Below are positions 35,959 through 42,917 of a stretch of 64,000 nucleotides of DNA, piece by piece. Source of the DNA: an uncultured Methylophilaceae bacterium (lineage in GTDB: Bacteria; Pseudomonadota; Gammaproteobacteria; Burkholderiales; Methylophilaceae). Where the stretch lies: positions 1 through 64,000 of the forward strand of contig CAILHX010000039.1 of assembly GCA_903834185.1 (NCBI GenBank), given 5' to 3'. A program made the translations under genes and the position numbers. The notes below the pieces were generated by a model, which saw only the letters and a program-made list of their open reading frames with translations, had not been told where the DNA came from and searched no databases. How positions within the stretch are numbered: the first letter of the stretch is position 1; every line of letters begins with the position of its first letter.

Positions 35959-36350
35959 ATGGAGACCAAGCAGTGTAGCGCCTGTGGTAATGCTTTTAAG
36001 CCACGCCCCAAGTTCCCAACCAATGCTATTGCCCGAACCTAGATTGCCAACGTACGCGACGACGACGACGGCAATCTGCCAAACTGCAAAATGATTCCGA
36101 TTGTCGCGATAACCAAACTCGCGCAAATAAATCGTGGAATAAGCGAAATCCAGATTATTGGGAAAAATACTGCAAAACAAATCAGGAATATGTTGATCGT
36201 AATCGGGTACTGCAACGTAAACGTAACGCCAAGCGTAATAAAGACGCTATTGCAAAAATGGATATGTGGATTTGCAGACGTTATATTGTAGCTGCTAGCC
36301 ATGGTAGAAGATGGGAATTAGTCGATTTAGAAATTTTGATTGTCTCCTAA
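35959..36350 (+). pseudogene. Frameshifted gene for a small basic zinc-finger protein
   Basis: The start has a strong site, GGAGAGG, just before ATG at 35959, and begins METKQCSACGNAFKPRPKFP. After FPTN the frame runs into a TAG, but one frame over it continues YCPNLDCQRTRRRRRQSAKL, then DNQTRANKSWNKRNPDYWEK and EYVDRNRVLQRKRNAKRNKD, to a stop at 36350. Restoring one base near 36018-36022 would join CxxCG.F.PRP with YC...CQ, giving a four-cysteine finger followed by a very basic repeat-like helix of about 130 residues in all. I recognise this pattern from a widespread uncharacterised family but cannot give a function. The C-terminal 30 residues look degraded. Confidence 0.6.
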
Positions 36351-36392
36351 CGAAGACAATGTTGATAAATTATCTAGAAGATTCGGGGCGGT

Positions 36393-37289
36393 TCAAATCG
36401 CTCTGTTATCAGCACTCATCAATAGACGATTCAGAACACTGGGCTGGTATCGATGGGGTAGAGTAATGGCATAGAAGTGTTCCATAAGTTCAGATGAAAC
36501 ACCAACCATAACCAGATGCCCGCTCTGCAATTCATCTTGCACAACCACTTCGGGCAACAGTGCAAGCCAGCCGCTATCGCGCGCTAGCAAACGCAACATG
36601 GCCATATCATCGACTTCTGCACGCACGTTTGGAACAACTGCGTGCGTGGTACATAACGCATCAAATCTTGCTCTAGCTGAATGGCGCCTCCCAGGCAAGG
36701 CCATCTCAATCCCATGCAGATCATCAGGAATTCTCAAATGACGTCCGTTCCAGACTTTTTCCATGCCAACTAGTGACATGGGTTGGCTTCCTAGTTGGCG
36801 ACAATGCAAAGGCCTCTCCTGATTTGTTGGTACAGCTTCGCTTGCCAGCACAATGTCTAGTTCATGGTGCAGCAATCGTTCCAAAAGGTCATCCAGAAGT
36901 CCAGATTCGAGAGTCAATAACAAAGTTGGGTCTGAAAGTAGCGGGCGAAGCCAATTTTCCTGATAGTTGCGGGATAAGGTTGCCACGCTACCGATACGCA
37001 AGCGTATGACCCCTTCTTTTTGCCCTTTAAGGCGTCCCAGAAGCTCGGATGCAAGGTCGAATATCCCATCCCCATAATCCATGACCAAATGACCGGTGGC
37101 AGTAAGTTTTAGCCTGCGACCCTCGCGGACAAAAAGTGGTTCTCCAAGACCTTGTTCCAGTTGACGAATTTGCGCAGAAAGCGCTGATTGTGAAATGTGC
37201 AATTCTCTCGCAGCACGACTGAGATGCCCCAGCTTGGCAACGTACCAGAAGTAGTAAAGGTGATGAAAGTTGAGTCGATTGACGTCCAT
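36393..37289 (-). CDS. LysR-family regulator, likely controlling dabBA
   Basis: A 298-residue LysR regulator. The N-terminal winged helix-turn-helix reads LNFHHLYYFWYVAKLGHLSR and ISQSALSAQIRQLEQGLGE, like NhaR-type regulators, and the rest is a two-lobed effector-binding domain. It is divergent from dabB-dabA with a 98-base gap, and LysR genes beside DAB operons are common, so it most likely senses inorganic-carbon status and switches that operon. Three evenly spaced half-sites lie in the gap (see separate entry). The start codon overlaps the edge of the first site, which suggests autoregulation. Confidence 0.88.
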   Translation of the reverse strand: MDVNRLNFHHLYYFWYVAKLGHLSRAARELHISQSALSAQIRQLEQGLGEPLFVREGRRLKLTATGHLVMDYGDGIFDLASELLGRLKGQKEGVIRLRIGSVATLSRNYQENWLRPLLSDPTLLLTLESGLLDDLLERLLHHELDIVLASEAVPTNQERPLHCRQLGSQPMSLVGMEKVWNGRHLRIPDDLHGIEMALPGRRHSARARFDALCTTHAVVPNVRAEVDDMAMLRLLARDSGWLALLPEVVVQDELQSGHLVMVGVSSELMEHFYAITLPHRYQPSVLNRLLMSADNRAI

Positions 37290-37290
37290 T

Positions 37291-37340
37291 CGTTCTATTT
37301 TATATTAAATAACGTTCTTATATATATATTTTACAGAACG
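37291..37340. promoter_or_regulatory. Phased CGTTCT / AGAACG sites between LysR gene and dabB
   Basis: CGTTCT occurs at 37291-37296 and 37313-37318 and its complement AGAACG at 37335-37340; each step is exactly 22 bp, two helical turns. The last two form an inverted repeat around an AT-rich centre. This is the layout expected for a tetrameric LysR protein. It is a candidate operator for both dabB and the regulator. Confidence 0.55.
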
Positions 37341-37387
37341 CAAATGCCTCGGCATGATATGAGCCATTCAATATACGGAATTTCATT

Positions 37388-38995
37388 ATGAACTACATCG
37401 CTTTCCTGGAATCTTCGCTGGCCTTGATTCCATTCGGTTTAATGATGATTTCTTTGGCTACCATCAGGTTGCTGAAAGGCAACTCCCCGAAGATTTGGTC
37501 TGTACTGCTGAAGCTCAGTCTGTTGGCCAGCCTTACCGCCTCTTTTTCCCTGGGACTGCAGCTCAGTCAATCCACTGAGTATGGAGCCTACAGTCAAATT
37601 ATGCCTGGCCTTGGTATCGGGTTGATGGGCGCTTGGTTCACTTTATTGATCCAGGGCCTCGGTACCATAATAACCGCTTTTTCCCAGCGCTATCTAGAGG
37701 GCGAGCCAGGTCAGGAACGATATGTGGCAGCGCTTTCCGCGGTCTTGGCCGCTGTGCAGTTACTGGTGGTTGCCGACCATTGGATAATTCTGATCGGTGC
37801 TTGGGTAGGGACTGGGTTCGCGTTGCAGCGTCTACTCTGTTTCTACAATGACCGTCCTTTTGCAGTTCTAGCTGCGCACAAAAAATTCCTGGCAGACCGC
37901 CTCGCCGACGTTTTTCTGGTATGCGCGGCATGCATCGCAACTAATGAGGTGGGAAGCGGATCAATTTCAGTTCTGCTTCATCACGTAGTTGTGCACGGAG
38001 CCAGCAACTACATGCAGATTTGTGCTGCGTTACTCGTTCTGGCAGTAGCGATTCGCACCGCAATGCTGCCGGTACACGGGTGGCTAATTCAGGTGATGGA
38101 GGCACCGACCCCGGTATCTGCATTATTGCACGCTGGCGTGGTCAATCTGGGTGGTTATGTCATGATCCGTTTCTCACCACTTTTAGAGCTGGTGACCACT
38201 GCCCAGACCTTGCTAGTCGTAGTTGGATTATCGACCGCCATTCTGGCCGGTTTTGTCATGCTGACACGCATCAGCATCAAAGTCAGGCTTGCATGGTCAA
38301 CGCTGGCGCAGATGGGCTTCATGGTGCTCGAATGCGGCTTGGGCCTCTATCAGTTGGCAGCGTTACATCTCATCGGGCACTCTCTTTACAAGGCACATGC
38401 TTTTCTTAGCGCAGGTGAAACAGTGAGGTCTATGCGTTTTAGCGAAATGCGTGGTACATGGCGGCCTCTGCCCTGGAATATGCTGCTAGCCCCTGTGCTG
38501 TCTTCGGCTCTAGTGTTCACAATCAGCTCATTCGCAACCGGGTTGATGCGAATGCACTGGCCGTGGTGGTGGAACGCTGTATTGGCCATGGCCTGGGCTC
38601 CAATACTGTGGATACGAGTAGATAGAATGAGGTTCACGGTCGTGTCACAACGTTTACTCCATGGATGTTTTCTGGTCGTTCTGATGACAGTTTTGGCCTA
38701 TGTCGGACATGCTTTACCCATGGGTGTCTCAACATTCCCTCATGGCGTTCATGGTCAGTTCACTCTGGCAGCCATGATCCTGGTCTACTTTGGTACGGCG
38801 GCTATGCAAATGTCGGAGTGGAAACATTTGCTAGAGCCGCTTCGGCGTCAAAGCTATGCAGGTTTTTATCTTGATGAAGCCTACACCAGGCTGGCGCTTC
38901 ACTTTTGGCCAGTAAAACTGCCAACCAACTATCAGCCCCTTGATGCAAAACCAAAAGTGGCGGTTGCGCGCGTGCAGAAATTACTTCTGCCTTGA
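37388..38995 (+). CDS. dabB: Inorganic carbon transporter subunit DabB
   Basis: A 535-residue membrane protein of the NADH-quinone oxidoreductase subunit L / MrpA family with about 14-16 membrane segments. In DAB systems this subunit is thought to carry protons into the cell and so drive uptake and hydration of CO2 by DabA. The conserved antiporter-like core is visible: GAWVGTGFALQRLLCFYNDR, LPVHGWLIQVMEAPTPVSAL and LLHAGVVNLGGYVMIRFSPL. No Complex I genes are nearby and the DUF2309 gene follows after 12 bases, which together make DabB the clear choice. Codon use looks AT-richer than in the flanking housekeeping genes. Confidence 0.93.
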   Translation: MNYIAFLESSLALIPFGLMMISLATIRLLKGNSPKIWSVLLKLSLLASLTASFSLGLQLSQSTEYGAYSQIMPGLGIGLMGAWFTLLIQGLGTIITAFSQRYLEGEPGQERYVAALSAVLAAVQLLVVADHWIILIGAWVGTGFALQRLLCFYNDRPFAVLAAHKKFLADRLADVFLVCAACIATNEVGSGSISVLLHHVVVHGASNYMQICAALLVLAVAIRTAMLPVHGWLIQVMEAPTPVSALLHAGVVNLGGYVMIRFSPLLELVTTAQTLLVVVGLSTAILAGFVMLTRISIKVRLAWSTLAQMGFMVLECGLGLYQLAALHLIGHSLYKAHAFLSAGETVRSMRFSEMRGTWRPLPWNMLLAPVLSSALVFTISSFATGLMRMHWPWWWNAVLAMAWAPILWIRVDRMRFTVVSQRLLHGCFLVVLMTVLAYVGHALPMGVSTFPHGVHGQFTLAAMILVYFGTAAMQMSEWKHLLEPLRRQSYAGFYLDEAYTRLALHFWPVKLPTNYQPLDAKPKVAVARVQKLLLP

Positions 38996-39007
38996 CTAGG
39001 AGCTTAT

Positions 39008-41542
39008 ATGAATCAAATGGACATTGTTGATCCGCTTGCTAAGGTTGATGCCCGGATTGCCGGAGATGCAAACCTCAACTCACGGATCGAAGATGCCTGC
39101 CAGCAGGCCTGTGCGGCGATCGCACCAGCATGGCCTCTGGATCGGTCAATTGCAGTAAATCCGCATTGGGGACGAATCGGTATGCCGTTACGTACGGTTG
39201 CGGCCCGGCTTGCTGTTCTCGGTGATGTGCACGTCTATCCCAGCCGTAGTGATTTTCTACAGGCTTGGAGTGAAAGGCGCATCACGACAGAAGATCTGCA
39301 TGACGCGCTAGCACAACTGGATATCCCCGGAACCGCTGGTTTCGATCACGCTTATTGCCTGAACGCGCTGACTGAAGTACATGGAGTTCAAACTTTGCCG
39401 CTATTAATCGATCTTCTGGATGATGGACCCGGACGTGCCCACAGGTTGCCTTGGCGTCAAGCAGTCACTCATCAGGTCAGTCAGACTTGCGCAGCCTATT
39501 TTGATCAGTATCAGGCAGACTGGCAGCCGCAACGTCAACAGGGTCTCTATGCTTTCTGGAGAGACACGCTTCAGCATGACCATGGCATCGGCATCTTGAT
39601 GGGGTTGCCGAATCTGGATCGTCAATTGAAACACCTGCCGGCAACGCCTGAACTTGCGGAGCACTGGGTTTTAAACAAGCTGGGCTTGCCACCGGAAGTT
39701 TGGTCGGACTACCTGGAGGCACTGCTACTTACAATCAATGGCTGGGCTTCCTGGTGCGCCTACCTGCAATGGATAGCGAACCAGGAAGGGCGTCATGTTT
39801 CACATCTGCGGGAACTGCTGGCCATCCGTCTTGCATGGGGTGCCATTCTGCTCGATGGTGACCATGCTCCTAATACCGGGAAGGCATTGTCCGAATTACA
39901 AAAGTCCTGGTCGATCGCTTCACAGGTTTTCGTTCTCGCGGAGGAATCGTTCCGTGTTGAAGAAGTCTGGCAACTCGCGCTGGAGGCAGGCTACCAAAGA
40001 CATTTGGCGCGTCAGTTGTGCAATAACAACATCTCGGTAGGAGAAATTGCAGCGCCCCAAGTGCAGGCAGCATTCTGCATCGATGTGCGCAGTGAACCCT
40101 TGCGCAGGGCACTCGAATCAGTCGATTCTGAAATCCAAACCATCGGCTTTGCAGGATTCTTCGGCCTGCCCATTGCATATACTCCGATGGCTACTTCCGC
40201 GAGACGCCCTCAGTTGCCTGGACTGCTGGCGCCGGCATTAGAAGTCGGTGACACACTCGTCGCTTCTCCAAAGTTCGAGGGATTATTGCCTGAGTTGCGG
40301 AAAGTGCAGGCAGCACGTCAACAGCATTTTTCCATAGTTGATCAATGGCAGGCAGGCACTCGCTGGCCAGCCGCAGGATTCTCTTACGTCGAAGCCTTCG
40401 GATGGGCTTACGCCAGTCGATTTGGCAAATGGTTGCGTCCCAAGCCAGAGGCACGCTCCCGAGATGATCTGCTCGGATTGCCTAGCCGCATAAGTCAGTT
40501 TTGTCGTCCTTCATTGTGCGATATTGATATTGCTACTCGTGTCGAGCTTGCTGCACGCATACTGAATGCCATGGGATTACAGGACCGGTTTGCACCGCTC
40601 GTGGTTCTGGTAGGACATGGTAGCCAGAGTCGAAATAATCCCCATGCATCGGCACTCGACTGTGGTGCCTGTTGCGGCCAATCGGGAGAGGTAAACGTAC
40701 GCGTGCTGATGGACATGCTCAATACTTCGGAGGTGCGCCGGGGTCTGCTGGGCAAGGAGATCAGAATACCGGAAAACACTCTATTCGTTGCTGCCTTACA
40801 CAACACCACTACCGACGAGCTAGAGTGGTTTGACCAAGACTTGCTGCCTGATTTTGCAAAGCCACGTCTCAAGAAGCTCACACGAGATTTCGATGCAGCG
40901 CTGGATATGGTCCGCAGAGAGCGTGTGCCAAAAATTGGGGTCAGTCCGCAGCTTCAATCCAAGGATCTTCTGATGCTATTGCAACGGCGTGCGAGCGATG
41001 GCGCGCGACTACGCCCTGAATGGGGGTTGGCGGGGAATGCAGCTTTCATCATTGCGCCTCGTAGGCTTACACGGGGTTTGAATCTGGCGGGGAGGAGTTT
41101 TCTGCACGATTACGATCAGACACAAGATATCGATGGCAGCCTCCTTGAACTATTGATGACAGCACCAATGCTGGTGACCCATTGGATCAACTGGCAGTAC
41201 CACGCATCACGCTGTGAACCCGGCTACTATGGCAGCGGCAATAAAGTACTGCATAACATCGTCGGTGGGCATATCGGGGTCTTCGAGGGAAATGGGGGTG
41301 ATCTGCGTATCGGTCTATCCAGTCAATCGCTCCATGACGGTCGTGGCTGGATTCATGAGCCGTTGCGTCTTACTGTGGTGATTGCCGCGCCTAAAGAACT
41401 CATCGAAGCGGTGATTTCAAAACACGCAATTGTTTGGCATTTATTGGAAAATGGCTGGCTTCATCTTTGGCAATTTGAGGAAAGTGCTATATGGCGATAT
41501 CATAGTAGCCAATGGCAACTATTGCCAGTAGATGTGTCATGA
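39008..41542 (+). CDS. dabA: Inorganic carbon transporter subunit DabA (DUF2309)
   Basis: An 844-residue protein of the DUF2309/UPF0753 family, the beta-carbonic-anhydrase-like half of the DAB pump. The probable zinc site is Cys357 and Asp359 in FCIDVRSEP, His537 in VGHGSQSRNNPHASAL and Cys552 in DCGACCGQ; the His-Cys spacing of 15 is the same as in the Halothiobacillus protein (C351, D353, H524, C539). The protein should sit on the cytoplasmic side of DabB and convert CO2 to bicarbonate in one direction, filling the cell's bicarbonate pool for a carboxylase. It is cotranscribed with dabB. The length is typical, and no residue of the active site is missing. Confidence 0.95.
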   Translation: MNQMDIVDPLAKVDARIAGDANLNSRIEDACQQACAAIAPAWPLDRSIAVNPHWGRIGMPLRTVAARLAVLGDVHVYPSRSDFLQAWSERRITTEDLHDALAQLDIPGTAGFDHAYCLNALTEVHGVQTLPLLIDLLDDGPGRAHRLPWRQAVTHQVSQTCAAYFDQYQADWQPQRQQGLYAFWRDTLQHDHGIGILMGLPNLDRQLKHLPATPELAEHWVLNKLGLPPEVWSDYLEALLLTINGWASWCAYLQWIANQEGRHVSHLRELLAIRLAWGAILLDGDHAPNTGKALSELQKSWSIASQVFVLAEESFRVEEVWQLALEAGYQRHLARQLCNNNISVGEIAAPQVQAAFCIDVRSEPLRRALESVDSEIQTIGFAGFFGLPIAYTPMATSARRPQLPGLLAPALEVGDTLVASPKFEGLLPELRKVQAARQQHFSIVDQWQAGTRWPAAGFSYVEAFGWAYASRFGKWLRPKPEARSRDDLLGLPSRISQFCRPSLCDIDIATRVELAARILNAMGLQDRFAPLVVLVGHGSQSRNNPHASALDCGACCGQSGEVNVRVLMDMLNTSEVRRGLLGKEIRIPENTLFVAALHNTTTDELEWFDQDLLPDFAKPRLKKLTRDFDAALDMVRRERVPKIGVSPQLQSKDLLMLLQRRASDGARLRPEWGLAGNAAFIIAPRRLTRGLNLAGRSFLHDYDQTQDIDGSLLELLMTAPMLVTHWINWQYHASRCEPGYYGSGNKVLHNIVGGHIGVFEGNGGDLRIGLSSQSLHDGRGWIHEPLRLTVVIAAPKELIEAVISKHAIVWHLLENGWLHLWQFEESAIWRYHSSQWQLLPVDVS

Positions 41543-41675
41543 GTTTATTTCCCTATTGGGAAAATAGTATTCTTAATCAATGAAAATTTGTTGGGTGACA
41601 GCTTTTGGTCGAGCTTAGGCTATCAATTCGCAAAAGATAGCATAAATTCCAACTTCTGTTTTTGAGCATCAGCTA

Positions 41676-41706
41676 CCCCGCAACGTAAAAAGCCCCATTA
41701 AGGAGT
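41676..41706 (-). terminator. Possible terminator between dabA and the beta-propeller gene
   Basis: On the minus strand an AAAACTCC / GGGGCTTTTT-like stem with a short loop is followed by T residues. The stem has a mismatch and a G-U pair, so this is a weak call. A second small stem TTTCCC-TATT-GGGAAA lies at 41548-41563. Confidence 0.35.
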
Positions 41707-41729
41707 TTTTTATTTGCAGTAGAGTGGGG

Positions 41730-42782
41730 TTAAGGCGTATCGAGACTGCCCATCGCCTTGGGGTAGGTGACGATGCCCCAGGGCATGTCCTTGTCGCTGA
41801 TGCGTTTGGTCACTTCCAGCCTATCGGTGTCGATCACCACGATCTCGCCTGATCTGCCGCAAGCCAGCAGTATCTGCTGGTCGTCCGGGGTGAAGCTGAA
41901 ATGCCAGCAGCGGTCGCCGGTGGGGATATCCTTGAGCTTCGCCATGGTGGCGACGTTGTACACCTGTAAGGTCTTTTGTTTGGAGGAGGCCACGAACAGG
42001 CGTTCGCCGGAGCGGTCGAACGACACGCCGTAAGGCGATTTACCGGTATCTATCGCCTTCAACGGTTTCAAGTTGCTATTCAGTATCAGGAATTTGTCGG
42101 ACGATTCCAGGGTAACGACATAATGCTTGCCGTCCGGAGATCTTTTGATGCCGCGCGGGCGTTCGCCGTACTTGCTAATATCCACGTTCTTCAGCAGCTT
42201 GCCTGTGCTGGTGTCGTGCACGGTAATGGAGTTGTCGGACTCGTTGGTGACGATCAGCTGCTTGCCGTCCTTGTTGAATTCCAGGCCTTCCGTTTCCGGT
42301 TTGCCGACGATCTCCATCACCACTTTATGCTTTTTGATATCGACGATGGCGATGCGGCCGGGAATCTTGTCATCGTCATCATCCTTGCCCTCTGCGGGCG
42401 GCGCACCGGAGCCGGAACTGGGCTCATAGGTGACGAAGGCGCGGTTGCCGAGTACGCGCACGAATTCCGGATTCTTGCCTATGGAAACATGTCTGGCGAC
42501 TTTGCCGGTCATGGTGTCTATCACCGAGATGTTGCCATCATCCTTATTCGCCGTGATCAGCAATTTGCCATCGGCGGTGATGCCGATACCGCGTGGGCCC
42601 TTGCCGCCAACGCCGAGATTGGCCTCGACCGCCATGGTATTCAGGTCAATCACGGTCACGCCGCCATCCTGATCACTGACATATGCCAGGCCTTTATCCA
42701 CGGCATGAGCGGAGCTTGCTAGACACAGACCGAGCGCAAATAGCAGGGAAGGCAGCAACGGTGACAGCGTATTGTTTTTCAT
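41730..42782 (-). CDS. Secreted YVTN beta-propeller protein
   Basis: A 350-residue secreted protein. A signal peptide (LPSLLFALGLCLASSAHA, cut near 27) is followed by about seven YVTN-type blades (GLAYVSDQDGGVTVIDLNT, LLITANKDDGNISVID, LIVTNESDNSITVHD, and so on). One blade carries an acidic loop (GKDDDDDKIPG, about 130-140). Such proteins occur beside dehydrogenases and metal or surface systems. It is downstream of a TonB-dependent receptor, but a strong terminator lies between them, so they are not one transcript. No cysteine-rich or cytochrome motifs are seen. Its binding partner is unknown. Confidence 0.85.
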   Translation of the reverse strand: MKNNTLSPLLPSLLFALGLCLASSAHAVDKGLAYVSDQDGGVTVIDLNTMAVEANLGVGGKGPRGIGITADGKLLITANKDDGNISVIDTMTGKVARHVSIGKNPEFVRVLGNRAFVTYEPSSGSGAPPAEGKDDDDDKIPGRIAIVDIKKHKVVMEIVGKPETEGLEFNKDGKQLIVTNESDNSITVHDTSTGKLLKNVDISKYGERPRGIKRSPDGKHYVVTLESSDKFLILNSNLKPLKAIDTGKSPYGVSFDRSGERLFVASSKQKTLQVYNVATMAKLKDIPTGDRCWHFSFTPDDQQILLACGRSGEIVVIDTDRLEVTKRISDKDMPWGIVTYPKAMGSLDTP

Positions 42783-42852
42783 TGGGTATTCCCCAGGCGT
42801 TATTTTTCGGATTTAGCCGGACATTTTACAACTACCTGTACGACTGCTTCGG

Positions 42853-42890
42853 CAATAAAAGAATCCCGTGAAAACGGGATTCTTTTATTG
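42853..42890. terminator. Strong bidirectional terminator
   Basis: A perfect 17-base stem (CAATAAAAGAATCCCGT with its complement, 42853-42869 and 42874-42890) around GAAA. AT-rich ends give a T tract on both strands. It ends the TonB-dependent receptor gene and insulates the beta-propeller gene. Confidence 0.9.
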
Positions 42891-42917
42891 ATGGTTCATT
42901 TACTTGCTCAAGCTGAC

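Noticed and set aside
36388-36402. GGTTCAAATC looks like a tRNA T-loop
   Set aside because: No matching acceptor stem, D arm or anticodon arm could be built around it, and it overlaps the end of the LysR gene.
42345-42400. Asp-Asp-Asp-Asp-Lys in the beta-propeller protein as a protease site or tag
   Set aside because: It is a natural acidic loop within a blade linker; nothing else suggests an engineered sequence.
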